In this document: piece by piece, positions 1-8,675 of the stretch
Position numbering within the stretch: position 1 is the first letter of the stretch
Layout: each line of letters opens with the position of its first letter
DNA from: Oscillospiraceae bacterium
GTDB lineage: Bacteria > Bacillota > Clostridia > WRLR01
DNA: 44,084 nucleotides
Direction of reading: 5' to 3'
Assembly: GCA_009777515.1 (NCBI GenBank)
Contig: WRLR01000023.1
Location: 1 to 44,084, forward strand
Program-made: the position numbers and the translations under genes
The notes under the pieces: generated by a model
Database searches by the model: none
What the model was told of the DNA's origin: nothing
What the model saw: the letters and a program-made list of their open reading frames with translations, nothing else

Positions 1-86
1 TCTGCCATATTCATAAACAAAGTCATCAAGGCAGTGCGGCTCTCAACTAAGGTTCCATCTAAATCTATAAAGAGGGTATCGATCAT
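1..86 (-). CDS. HAD-family phosphatase, N-terminal fragment (runs off window)
   Basis: The minus strand reads 28 codons from an ATG at 86-84 to the window edge, beginning MIDTLFIDLDGTLVE. The DLDGT motif is the HAD motif I (DxDGT), whose first aspartate is the nucleophile in phosphoryl-transfer hydrolases such as phosphoglycolate phosphatase and beta-phosphoglucomutase. A GGAG ribosome binding site lies about 8 bases before the ATG, and a TATAAT-like box sits further upstream at 130-125. The rest of the protein lies outside the window, so neither the cap domain nor the substrate can be judged. Assignment to the HAD superfamily is fairly secure; the subfamily is unknown. Confidence 0.7.
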   Translation of the reverse strand, partial: MIDTLFIDLDGTLVESRTALMTLFMNMA

Positions 87-124
87 ATTAGCAACTCCAA
101 AATGTAAATCAAGCAACCACGCTG

Positions 125-154
125 ATTATAATCACATTATTCAATAAAAGGCAA
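125..154 (-). promoter_or_regulatory. probable promoter for the HAD gene
   Basis: On the minus strand a TATAAT box (130-125), extended by an upstream TGAT, is preceded 18 bases earlier by TTGCCT (154-149). It points at the HAD start at 86. The -35 match is only moderate. Confidence 0.35.
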
Positions 155-209
155 TCGTAAATACAATGAGGTTGTTTTTTATATACAAAAGCTAAAGGAG
201 AAAACAAAC

Positions 210-248
210 ATGGTAAAATCAAAACTGGACATTATCGAAGAATTCTAA
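210..248 (+). pseudogene. 12-codon 5' remnant with intact RBS
   Basis: A strong AAAGGAG at about 194-200 is followed by an ATG at 210 and the reading MVKSKLDIIEEF, then TAA. The good ribosome binding site and natural codon use suggest the surviving start of a gene whose body is gone. Its end meets the decayed DUF1016 reading frame on the other strand near 240, so the junction between two broken genes probably lies here. It could instead be a genuine micro-ORF. I do not recognise the sequence. Confidence 0.3.
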
Positions 249-746
249 ATACATCGGGTTTTTTATGATTTCTATTGGCGTTTTAGGAGTTCGTTGCTAG
301 CGGACAACGGCATACACAGCTTCTTTGTCGTTACTCATCAGTAGACGTTCACATAGTAGTGATTTAATTTGATGCTCCGTTTCAAGTGCTGTCCAAGCAT
401 GGTTTGCCGATTCTAATTCGTAGTATTTACGCTTAAAACTATCGTCAGTTGCGATTAATTGGCGATTCTGTGATCAGTTCAATTGCGGGCGCGCATTATT
501 TGCGTTCGGGTAAAATCGGTAAAACTTTCTAGTCCGTGTCAGTTGAGTAAAAGAAAATCCGCTGCCAAACTCGTTTTTCAGCCCCTTAGAAAATTTACTG
601 ATTAAATACTCGCTTTACTCCGCTCGGTCTTTTCCCCGTTGTCCTTTAACAAAAATACGCTCACCCAAATGCAAGTACATCATAACCCTCGTAAATTCGA
701 CACTACGAACAGTGTTGCTTCGGGCGCTGAGAATAATTTCGTACAT
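240..746 (-). pseudogene. DUF1016 / YhcG-type PDDEXK nuclease, decayed N-terminal domain
   Basis: One minus-strand frame from an ATG at 746 down to about 240 reads as the DUF1016 N-terminal domain, with blocks such as ARSNTVRSVEFTRVMMYLH, KGLKNEFGSGFSFTQLTRTR, KRKYYELESANHAW and ERLLMSNDKEAV, ending TPKTPIEIIKNPMYLEF. These resemble the conserved blocks of YhcG proteins. Three in-frame stops interrupt it. A TAA stands where Tyr is usual (RAEYg), a TGA at 476-474 where the family has Trp (LTWSQ), and a TAG at 299-297 between VVR and QRTPK. The C-terminal PDDEXK nuclease domain is absent. In-frame similarity across the stops shows a gene broken by point mutations and then truncated. DUF1016 proteins are usually accessory genes of mobile islands. 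The family call is confident; a pseudogene is the only sensible reading. Confidence 0.75.
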
Positions 747-938
747 ATTATTATCAAATCTGTGCTTTTGAATTATAAATCGCTAATTTTTTATTCGCTA
801 AAATTGATGCCACCTATTGCATGAATCTATTTTTTGAATTGTTGCCTCGTGTGTCAACAATCGTCTCTACCGTATCAATATCTACAATATTCATAATAGC
901 CAATATTTTATATTTAGATCTGATGCAAAAAAATTCGT

Positions 939-2771
939 CTATATTTTTGTTATTAATGCGGCAACAAGACTTTGCAAAAACTTTTTTATACCGTTTTCAA
1001 GGAACTTAATTTCGAGTATTGAATCATTCCCTGACGGAGAAATTGAAAGCACAACACCTGTCCCGTATATTTTATGATTTATCACATCACCTCGTTCAAC
1101 AATGACATCTCTGGTGATTCCTTTCGTGTTCTCTTGGATAAATATGTCGTCGTCTGGAAGTGCGGTGTAACCATATGTTTCAAGATGCCTACGGCATATT
1201 CGGAGTTGCCAATCTGAGAATAATGGCTCGTACTTCGGTCGCAAGACAAGCGCTTCAAGTGAATACTTCAACAATCCACGTGATGCGAGGTTTATTAAAC
1301 CTTTTGATGGATCCTCGCGTATTAATTTCTGTGCGGTTTTATACCCACCTATTTTGCTTATCATCTTCATAAAAGTATCTGCGGGATAGCCGTTTTCTAT
1401 AATAATTTTGGCACAATGTAAAATATCCCTGTGAAAATCCGCTTCTAGCTTTTTCTTGTCCACAGATGCAAGCATCACTTTTGTTTGTTGTTTTATTACC
1501 TGTACATACGTTGTTTTATCTGCGAGGAAGTCAACAACGCGTTCATCCAAAATCACGTCAGATACTTTTAATCTCGTTGCAAGATAGAGCCCGCTCAATG
1601 ATTGACATCTACTGAGGGCAACATACGCCTGTCCATGTGTAAATGCCCCTGTATCGAAGTCAACTGCAATAGATTTATGCGTCTGCCCCTGCGCTTTATG
1701 TATTGTTATCGCCCATGCAAGACAAAGGGGATACTGAATAAACTTACCTATGACGTTCTTGCTTATTTTACCTGTTTTAGTATCATAAGAGTGTGCTATC
1801 GTCTCCCATGTGGCTTTTCCTATTTCGTATATTGAACCATTTATTTCGACTTTAATAACGTCATCAGATAAATCTACAACTTCTCCTATTGTCCCATTAG
1901 CCCAGCGTTTTTGCCAATCGTTCCTGAGCATCATAACCTGTGCGCCAATTTTCAAGCGTAAAACACCGTCAAGCTGCCTTTTTACTTGGCTCACATCCCC
2001 ACTCATTTCTGCATGATAAGTGTATTCCCTACCCGGCAGCGCAGTTAGCATGCTTTCATTAACAGTGTTGACCTTTTTATTCGTTGTGGCAAGAGTTATG
2101 ACTCCATCACGAGGGATAGGTATACCGTATCGGGAGTTGATTTCCGATAGTACATCAGGGGTCAATCTTGCCTCTCGAATATTATTCAAAATTTCTTGAA
2201 ATGGCTTTTCTTTTTGTCGGTGTATTTGCATCAACTCATATTTTTTAAGGATCGCCTCCCGAATGACAGGAGCGTTGAAGAAGAACGCGCCGCCGAATCG
2301 ATTATCTAAGTATTGCTTCACGTCGTCTGTCACCACTGGCGGCAATTGATAAAGATCGCCGAACGCTAACATTTGTACGCCACCAAAGGGGAGTCGATTC
2401 TTACGAGCAATTTGAAACTTGCGATTTACACACTCCATAACATCGGAACGAACCATTGAAATCTCGTCTATGATAAAAGCATCTATGTTACGCAATATTT
2501 TCGCGGTATCCTCATTAATCACAACCTCATCAGGGTCGAGCGCTGAAAAACCGAACGCGAAGAAAGAGTGTATTGTCTGACCGCTGATTTGAAAAGCGGA
2601 AAGTCCTGTGGGAGCAAGAACTATGACCTTTTTAGAAGAGTTCTGAATAAAATGTTTAAGCAAAACAGATTTACCGCTACCGGCTTTACCAGTAACAAAA
2701 ATATTATTGTAAGACGTTTCCATAATTTCATATATTACTTGTTGTTCAGGTACAAGGCTGATATGTTCCAT
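939..2771 (-). CDS. PIF1-family ATP-dependent DNA helicase (SF1B)
   Basis: This is a 610-residue superfamily 1 helicase. Near the N-terminus is Walker A GKAGSGKS, then APTGLSAF (motif Ia), FIIDEISMVRSD (motif II), FGDLYQLPPV (motif III) and, near the middle, AWAITIHKAQGQT and YVALSRCQSLSGLYL (motifs V-VI). This order is typical of PIF1/RecD2-like 5'-3' helicases that unwind DNA duplexes and G-quadruplexes. The C-terminal about 50 residues (GDVINHKIYGTGVVLSI onward) resemble the Tudor/SH3-like tail of UvrD/PcrA. I place the start at 2771 because GGGAG at about 2780-2784 sits 9 bases upstream; an in-frame ATG 18 codons earlier (2825) lacks a good site. The gene is more AT-rich than mfd next door, suggesting acquisition. 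It lies alone, about 110 bp from mfd. Confidence 0.85.
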   Translation of the reverse strand: MEHISLVPEQQVIYEIMETSYNNIFVTGKAGSGKSVLLKHFIQNSSKKVIVLAPTGLSAFQISGQTIHSFFAFGFSALDPDEVVINEDTAKILRNIDAFIIDEISMVRSDVMECVNRKFQIARKNRLPFGGVQMLAFGDLYQLPPVVTDDVKQYLDNRFGGAFFFNAPVIREAILKKYELMQIHRQKEKPFQEILNNIREARLTPDVLSEINSRYGIPIPRDGVITLATTNKKVNTVNESMLTALPGREYTYHAEMSGDVSQVKRQLDGVLRLKIGAQVMMLRNDWQKRWANGTIGEVVDLSDDVIKVEINGSIYEIGKATWETIAHSYDTKTGKISKNVIGKFIQYPLCLAWAITIHKAQGQTHKSIAVDFDTGAFTHGQAYVALSRCQSLSGLYLATRLKVSDVILDERVVDFLADKTTYVQVIKQQTKVMLASVDKKKLEADFHRDILHCAKIIIENGYPADTFMKMISKIGGYKTAQKLIREDPSKGLINLASRGLLKYSLEALVLRPKYEPLFSDWQLRICRRHLETYGYTALPDDDIFIQENTKGITRDVIVERGDVINHKIYGTGVVLSISPSGNDSILEIKFLENGIKKFLQSLVAALITKI

Positions 2772-2934
2772 AACGAATGTCTCCCATTCGCCGTCCTCGG
2801 CATCTTTCCACTTGCGCTCAACCATTTCATTTTTCGGGTAGATATATCGTTAAAATCGTAGGCTTCCTTAAATTTTACTGCTACACAACTTACCAGCCTC
2901 ATGTTGTGTCGCATTTATCGGTTAATCGATCGTT

Positions 2935-5900
2935 CTATTTCAATTCGCCGAGAAAACGCAGAATTTCGTTTACTATGTCGTCCGGTTGAGCCCTTTGTGG
3001 GGCGGTGGGGGCGTATGCCGTGCGAGACGGAGCGTCATGTGTATAATGCGAAATGCCGGGCGTGCGTGGGGCGGCGGCGGATAAAAAGGGCACGGGGACG
3101 GTCGCTCGGGATGCGGCGCCGCCGGATGTGTAAGACGAGCCGCCGGCTGTGCGGGGCCCTGCGCCTGCCGTGCGGGGCGCGGCGCCGGTTGCGCGGGGGT
3201 TCCCGCTTCCGGTTTCCGTGCCTGTTTTAAGCGAAATATACGGCGCTGCCCCGGCGCTGAACAGAACCCTCCGCTTGTATTTATGCGTCGCGTTTGCGAG
3301 TTTCTGCACGTCGAAACCGCCATTTGGGTTGATCTGCATCACCACTTGGCCGTTTTTTTCTGCGACTGCAGTAATGCCGCAGCCTGCCGCGAGGATTTTA
3401 ATACGCGCGAGTTTAATCAAATTTTTTGTTTCGCCGGGCATCGTGGAATAGCGGTCGTTCATTTCGTCTATGATGTCGCCAATATCGTCCTCGCTGCGTG
3501 CGGCGGCGATTTTTTGGTACATCTCCAGCCGGAGCGTCTCATCTTCGATATACAGACTGTCTATGTATGCGTTAATCCTCAAGTCGAGGCTAACCTGCGC
3601 GACATAGTCGATGCCGGAATCAACTGCGGCGGCAGCGGCGCCATCCCCGCTCGCTTTTGCGCTGATGCTTGCGGCGCCGCTTCCACCCAATGTGGAGCCG
3701 TTATTTGTAGCGCTGTTCGCGCTAGCTTTGGCGCCGCTTCTACTAGCCGCACCGCCCCCGCCTGCCGCATTAGCGCCTGCGCCTCCCGCGTTCGCCTCGC
3801 GCCGCGCGTTCTCCCTTTCAAGCTCGCGTACAGCCTCATCGAGGAGGCGGCAGTACATGTCGTAGCCAACGCTTTCCATGTGGCCGTGCTGCTCCACGCC
3901 AAGCAGGTTGCCCACCCCTCGTATCTCCATGTCGCGCATGGCAATCCTAAAGCCCGCACCCAGTTCGGTGAACTCGCGTATCGCGGCGAGTCTCTTCTCC
4001 GATTCCTCGGTGATGACCTTGTCGCGCCTGTGGGTGATATATGCGTACGCAAGCCGGTTCGACCGCCCCACCCTGCCCCGCAGTTGGTACAGTTGGGCAA
4101 GGCCCATGTGGTCGGCGTCCTCGACGATGATGGTGTTCACATTCGGTATGTCAAGCCCCGACTCGATGATGGTCGTGCAAATCAACACGTCGTATTCGCG
4201 GTTGACGAACGCGAGCATGATGTCTTCCAGCTCGCGGTTGCTCATCTGCCCGTGCGCGCAGGCGATCCGGATGCCATCGGGCAGCATCGCGCGGACTTGC
4301 ATGGTTTTAATATCGATGCCCATCACCCTGTTGTACAGGTAAAACACCTGCCCGCTGCGCGCCGCCTCGCGTAGGATCGCCTCGCGTATGACGTCCTCGT
4401 CGTATTCCATGACGAACGTCTGGACGGGGAAGCGCTCCTCCGGCGGGTCCTTTAATATACTGATGTCGCGGATTTTAGTCATCGACATGTGTAATGTGCG
4501 CGGTATTGGCGTCGCACTGAGCGAGAGGACGTCAATATCCGGCTTCAGCGCCTTAATGCGCTCTTTCTGGCCGACGCCGAAGCGTTGTTCCTCGTCCACG
4601 ACGAGCAGCCCCAGGTTCTTGAACCCGATGTTTTTGTTCAGCAGCTTATGCGTGCCAATGACAATGTCGAGCTGCCCCTCTTTTAGAGCGCTGGTTATGC
4701 GCGACTGCTCGGCGGCTGTCCTAAAGCGGCTCAGCACGTCGACGGAGATGGGGAAATCGCTGAACCTTTCGGTAAACGTCTGGTGGTGCTGCTGCGCGAG
4801 CACCGTCGTCGGCACGAGGAACGCCACCTGTTTGCCGTCCGTCACCGCCTTGAATGCGGCCCTAATCGCGACCTCGGTTTTCCCGAAGCCGACGTCGCCG
4901 CACAACAGGCGATCCATGAGCCTTGGCGACTCCATGTCGGACTTGATCTCCTCTATACTCCTTAGCTGATCGTCCGTCTCAGCATAGGGGAACTGTTCCT
5001 CAAATTGGCGTTGCCAGACCGTGTCGGGGGAATATGCGAAACCCGTGGCCTCGCGCCTCCTCGCGTAAATAAGTATCAGCTCTGCCGCGAGCGACTTCAA
5101 CGAGTCCTTGACCCGCCTTTTCGTCTTGGACCACTCGGTGCTGTTCAAGCTGTTGACTTTTGGCGAGCGCGCATCGGAACCCACATATTTTTGGACGAGG
5201 TCCAACTGATTGGTGGGGATGTATAGGATGTCGCCGTCTTTATACCGGATTTTCAGATAATCGCGTACAGCATCGTCGATCTTCATCTGCTCGATGCCGG
5301 AAAACACGCCGATGCCGTGGGTCTGGTGCACTACATAGTCGCCGGTGCGCAGATCGGTGAAAAAGCTGATCTTCTCGCCCTGCCTGGCTTTCCTTGCGCG
5401 CCGCGCACCGCGCGCGCCGCTTTGGAACTCGCTGTCACAGATCACCAGCAACTTAATTTTCGGGTACTCGAAACCAGACGCGAGCGCCCCATAGCAAATG
5501 CTGACCATGCCCGGCAGCGCGGTCTCTCCCGCGCGGCTTGCATTGCCTTCGCCACTTGTGTCTTCACCGCCTAAACCCGCCCCAGTGCCAGCCGCACCAC
5601 TCACGTCCGCGCCCGCGCTCTCGCCGCCGAGCCGCCACCCGACCCTGCTTACGGGTATCCGCTCTGCAGACAACGACTCCATCAGGCGCTCGGCTTTAAT
5701 CGCGCTGTTGGTCAGCAGCAGCACCGTCCACTGTTCTTTCAGACGCTCCCGGATATCCGTAATGAGCAGCTCCACGTTGCCCTGATACGATACAGACGAC
5801 TTTCCGGTTATTACGCGCGCCTTCCTGGACCCGAGCAATTCAACCTCGCTGGCCGTACGCATGGCGCTCAATGAGACACTGTCCTGCATTGGGATTTTTT

Positions 5901-6924
5901 GTATGAGCTCATGGAAATCCAGTTGAAGGCGGGCCGCTTCCGGCAGGAGCTTCCCGCGCGCAATGAGAGTGGAGCATATTTCCGCATGCTCCTTTTCGGA
6001 GCTTTGCAGTTTTTGAAACGCGCGAGCAGGTTCGTCCAAAATGAATGTACAGTCGCTCGCATATGAAAGCGGAGTGTCCAAACCGCTAAATATAAACGCC
6101 AGATATCGATCCATGCCCGCGAAATAGCGCACATTCAAGAATTTTTCAATGTCCTCTTCTATCGCGGGTATGTTTTTTCCTTCCGCCGCAGAGCGAATAT
6201 TCGCGACGATAGCCGGTAGATCTCCGTCACTGTATAAAATATCCCTTGCCGGTAGCAGGCGCGCCGTTCCGCCGGCCTGCCCGACGGTCCGCTGAGTCTG
6301 GACGTCGAACATCCTAATAGAGTCAATCTCGTCGTCAAACAGCTCCACCCTGACCGCGTACTCCTGGTCTACAGGATAGACGTCGAGTATGCCGCCCCGC
6401 ACCGCAAACGTGCCACGCGCTTCGACCATGTGGACACGCTCGTAGCCCATGCCGACTAGCTCGTCGCCGAAGCCATCCAAATCAATGCGCCCGCCGGCTG
6501 CCAGTGTTTTCGTCGTGCCCGTGAATAGCCCGGGCGGCGGTACGAACTGCGCCGCCGCGTCCACGCTCATGACCGCGACGGAATAGTCGCCCGACAAGAG
6601 TCTGTCGAGGGCCCTGACGCGCCGGAACGCAATGTCGTAGTCCTTGGCTTCGACGTCGTACAGCATGATTTCGCGGGCCGGCAGGAACAGCGCGTCTTCG
6701 CCATACATCGCGTTGAAGTCTTCGTACGCGCCTTGCGCCGCATAATCATTGTGAGCGATGTATACGACCCTGCGCCCTGACGCGCATTCCAGGGCAGCCG
6801 CAAAATGGGCCTTTTGCGCATCAGCAAGCTCGTGCACGGAGTACGGGCCATTTTTACCGCGCGCCGAAGCAGTCATAACCATAGGTCTTTTGCTAGTATT
6901 CGGATCCGCAAAAGCCCTGGCCAT
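2935..6924 (-). CDS. mfd: transcription-repair coupling factor Mfd
   Basis: Mfd is the ATP-driven translocase that removes RNA polymerase stalled at DNA lesions and recruits UvrA. The full architecture is present in 1329 residues: a UvrB-like N-terminus, an RNA-polymerase interaction domain near 526-600 (DYVVHQTHGIGVFSG), Walker A GDVGFGKTE near 675, DEEQRFGVGQKE near 775, LSLSATPIPRTLHM, RGRVGRSN near 948, and the C-terminal TRCF domain near 1110-1200. It is longer than the usual 1150-1180 residues because of low-complexity Gly/Ala/Ser/Thr stretches near 433-468, 1042-1105 and 1231-1305. The first ATG in frame is at 6924, but the open frame continues about 36 codons upstream and reads APLNALPEFAEMARAF, which looks like the usual Mfd start, with no ATG/GTG/TTG. 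The true start is therefore uncertain. Confidence 0.95.
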   Translation of the reverse strand: MARAFADPNTSKRPMVMTASARGKNGPYSVHELADAQKAHFAAALECASGRRVVYIAHNDYAAQGAYEDFNAMYGEDALFLPAREIMLYDVEAKDYDIAFRRVRALDRLLSGDYSVAVMSVDAAAQFVPPPGLFTGTTKTLAAGGRIDLDGFGDELVGMGYERVHMVEARGTFAVRGGILDVYPVDQEYAVRVELFDDEIDSIRMFDVQTQRTVGQAGGTARLLPARDILYSDGDLPAIVANIRSAAEGKNIPAIEEDIEKFLNVRYFAGMDRYLAFIFSGLDTPLSYASDCTFILDEPARAFQKLQSSEKEHAEICSTLIARGKLLPEAARLQLDFHELIQKIPMQDSVSLSAMRTASEVELLGSRKARVITGKSSVSYQGNVELLITDIRERLKEQWTVLLLTNSAIKAERLMESLSAERIPVSRVGWRLGGESAGADVSGAAGTGAGLGGEDTSGEGNASRAGETALPGMVSICYGALASGFEYPKIKLLVICDSEFQSGARGARRARKARQGEKISFFTDLRTGDYVVHQTHGIGVFSGIEQMKIDDAVRDYLKIRYKDGDILYIPTNQLDLVQKYVGSDARSPKVNSLNSTEWSKTKRRVKDSLKSLAAELILIYARRREATGFAYSPDTVWQRQFEEQFPYAETDDQLRSIEEIKSDMESPRLMDRLLCGDVGFGKTEVAIRAAFKAVTDGKQVAFLVPTTVLAQQHHQTFTERFSDFPISVDVLSRFRTAAEQSRITSALKEGQLDIVIGTHKLLNKNIGFKNLGLLVVDEEQRFGVGQKERIKALKPDIDVLSLSATPIPRTLHMSMTKIRDISILKDPPEERFPVQTFVMEYDEDVIREAILREAARSGQVFYLYNRVMGIDIKTMQVRAMLPDGIRIACAHGQMSNRELEDIMLAFVNREYDVLICTTIIESGLDIPNVNTIIVEDADHMGLAQLYQLRGRVGRSNRLAYAYITHRRDKVITEESEKRLAAIREFTELGAGFRIAMRDMEIRGVGNLLGVEQHGHMESVGYDMYCRLLDEAVRELERENARREANAGGAGANAAGGGGAASRSGAKASANSATNNGSTLGGSGAASISAKASGDGAAAAAVDSGIDYVAQVSLDLRINAYIDSLYIEDETLRLEMYQKIAAARSEDDIGDIIDEMNDRYSTMPGETKNLIKLARIKILAAGCGITAVAEKNGQVVMQINPNGGFDVQKLANATHKYKRRVLFSAGAAPYISLKTGTETGSGNPRATGAAPRTAGAGPRTAGGSSYTSGGAASRATVPVPFLSAAAPRTPGISHYTHDAPSRTAYAPTAPQRAQPDDIVNEILRFLGELK

Positions 6925-7055
6925 TTCCGCAAATTCCGGCAGCGCGTTTAATGGCGCGCAAAGAACGCCCCTGCTGTCGCGAAGGCGAACTTTGTTTACA
7001 TCGTCGTAATTTTGTTTAAAACGGACAGAGTCTACCGTACCAACCCCTTAATACA

Positions 7056-7970
7056 CTACTTCACCAGTTCTTTAACGGATGTGGCGAGCCCCGCGACGCC
7101 CTGCAGATCGGTCGGGATGACAATCTTCGTCGCCTGGCTGCCGCCCAACTGCACCAGCGCCTCGTAGCCCTTGATCGTGAGTACGGCGCTGGACGGGTTC
7201 GACTCGTTGATCATCCTGATGCCCTGCGCCGTCGCGCCCTGAACCTTCAAAATGGCCTCCGCTTCGCCCTCCGCCTTCCGTATCTGGGCCTCTTTTGCGG
7301 CTTCCGCCTGCAGGATCGCCGCTCTCTTTTCGGCTTCAGCCTGTAAAATCTGCGCCTCTTTGTTGCCCTCGGCGACCAGGATGGCAGAACTCTTTTCGCC
7401 CTCGGCGCGCAGGATTACCTCGCGGCGCTCGCGCTCCGCTTTCATCTGCTTTTCCATCGCGTCCTGGATTTCGCGCGGTGGCAAAATATTTTTTAGCTCG
7501 ACGCGGTTGATCTTGATGCCCCACGGGTCCGTCGCCTCGTCCAGGATCGCCCGCATCTGCGTGTTAACCGTGTCTCGCGACGTCAGCGTCTCGTCGAGCT
7601 CAAGGTCGCCGATAATGTTCCTGAGCGTCGTCGCCGTCAGGTTTTCAATCGCCATCATCGGCTTTTCCACCCCGTATACATACAGCTTGGGATCGGATAT
7701 CTGGAAGAAAATGACTGTGTCGATCTGCATCGTCACGTTGTCTTTCGTGATAACCGGCTGCGGCGCAAAATCGACGACCTGCTCTTTGAGTATTACAATT
7801 TTAACGAGCTTGTCGATAAACGGGATCTTGACGTGCAGCCCGACGTCCCATGTGGCGCTATATACGCCGAGACGCTCGATTATGGCTGAGTGCGCCTGCG
7901 GGATGATCCTGATATTTGTGATTATGACAATGATGACGACGATGACCAGGACAAGAATGATATATGGCAT
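7056..7970 (-). CDS. SPFH/band-7 membrane protein (stomatin/paraslipin type)
   Basis: This 304-residue protein starts with a single transmembrane segment (residues 2-18, rich in Ile/Val), followed by a band-7 domain (IPQAHSAIIERLGVYSATW, then VDFAPQPVITKDNVTM) and a long Ala/Glu/Lys-rich coiled coil with repeated AEGEKSSAILVAEGNKEAQ-like units. SPFH proteins form large membrane rings and organise proteases or membrane microdomains. The start at 7970 is chosen for its AGGA site and because the hydrophobic segment begins there; upstream codons in the frame overlap the nfeD-like gene. It lies 56 bp downstream of that gene, the classic NfeD-SPFH operon pair, so the two products probably act together at the membrane. 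Confidence 0.9.
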   Translation of the reverse strand: MPYIILVLVIVVIIVIITNIRIIPQAHSAIIERLGVYSATWDVGLHVKIPFIDKLVKIVILKEQVVDFAPQPVITKDNVTMQIDTVIFFQISDPKLYVYGVEKPMMAIENLTATTLRNIIGDLELDETLTSRDTVNTQMRAILDEATDPWGIKINRVELKNILPPREIQDAMEKQMKAERERREVILRAEGEKSSAILVAEGNKEAQILQAEAEKRAAILQAEAAKEAQIRKAEGEAEAILKVQGATAQGIRMINESNPSSAVLTIKGYEALVQLGGSQATKIVIPTDLQGVAGLATSVKELVK

Positions 7971-8026
7971 GTTATGCTTCCTTTCAAATAATAATACAGG
8001 CGGTAATGATGGTGGTAAAAAAGATT

Positions 8027-8488
8027 TTATTGAAATTCCTTTGGCCTGACAATCGCTTTGACGCCGGTGATGCCCATAACTTCTACGCGCATGTCGACCT
8101 CGACGATGGATTTTCCGTCTTCCGGCTTCGCGGACCAAACTTGGCCCATCACTTTTATCTGCCCCTCGCCGCTGATCGGGTCGATCCTCTTAATGACAAG
8201 CCCCTCCTGCCCTATGACCCTGTCCGCGTTTGTACGGACTTTCCGGCCAGCGGCCATGCGTACCGCAACCGGGCGCACAAGCAGCAGGAGCAGCCCCGCG
8301 ACCACCACAAACGCGGTCGTCTGAACGAGCATATGGGCATTGAACAGGCTCAAAATGAGGCTGACGAGCGCGCCCCCGGCGAACCAGATGCAGATGAGGC
8401 TATATGTCATGCCTTCGATGACAAAAAGCAGTACCAAAATGATAAGCCAAACTATCGCATTTACGTTGACAACCGAACCTGGGTCCAT
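8027..8488 (-). CDS. NfeD-family membrane protein
   Basis: This 153-residue protein has two or three hydrophobic segments in the first 75 residues (VWLIILVLLFVIEGMTYSLI, a glycine-bearing second helix, then VVVAGLLLLLVRPVAV). A C-terminal OB-fold domain of about 65 residues follows, including GQEGLVIKRIDPISGEGQIK and VMGITGVKAIVR. That is the short NfeD form that partners SPFH proteins. The start at 8488 has GGGGGCG just upstream; the frame extends farther but without a better site. It is the first gene of a two-gene operon with the SPFH gene and has its own promoter at 8526-8554. Confidence 0.88.
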   Translation of the reverse strand: MDPGSVVNVNAIVWLIILVLLFVIEGMTYSLICIWFAGGALVSLILSLFNAHMLVQTTAFVVVAGLLLLLVRPVAVRMAAGRKVRTNADRVIGQEGLVIKRIDPISGEGQIKVMGQVWSAKPEDGKSIVEVDMRVEVMGITGVKAIVRPKEFQ

Positions 8489-8525
8489 ACAACGCCCCCT
8501 TCCCTTTACGTTTCCAGATGCATTA

Positions 8526-8554
8526 ATTATATATTGATTCCTTGTTATTGACAA
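8526..8554 (-). promoter_or_regulatory. sigma-A-type promoter of the nfeD-SPFH operon
   Basis: On the minus strand, TTGTCA (8554-8549) is followed by a 17-base spacer and a perfect TATAAT (8531-8526). The -35 shares its bases with the -35 of a plus-strand promoter for the MFS gene. Confidence 0.65.
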
Positions 8555-8577
8555 TGTTTCCGTTTATTATATATACA
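8548..8577 (+). promoter_or_regulatory. probable promoter of the MFS transporter gene
   Basis: A consensus TTGACA at 8548-8553 is followed, 18 bases on, by TATACA (8572-8577). It faces the MFS gene starting at 8676 and overlaps the opposing nfeD promoter by five bases of the -35 element. Confidence 0.5.
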
Positions 8578-8675
8578 CGGCGGTAAATATTGGTTACAGG
8601 TCAGAGGGGTATTTGTCGATGACGAATTCTTAGAGGTGACCTGCAACAAATATCGTTGGTGGCTGTTGGTGGCTT

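Noticed and set aside
474-476. TGA in place of a conserved Trp in the DUF1016 frame might mean TGA encodes Trp
   Set aside because: The same frame also has TAA and TAG stops, TGG is common in all intact genes, and intact genes here end at TGA (for example the MFS gene at 10139). A pseudogene explains it.
3283-4374. 363-codon open frame on the plus strand
   Set aside because: It lies wholly inside mfd on the opposite strand and shows no RBS or motif; GC-rich codon bias keeps the antisense frame open.
7252-8049. 265-codon plus-strand frame with hydrophobic stretches
   Set aside because: Antisense of the SPFH gene; the SPFH frame has the RBS, TM segment and family motifs.
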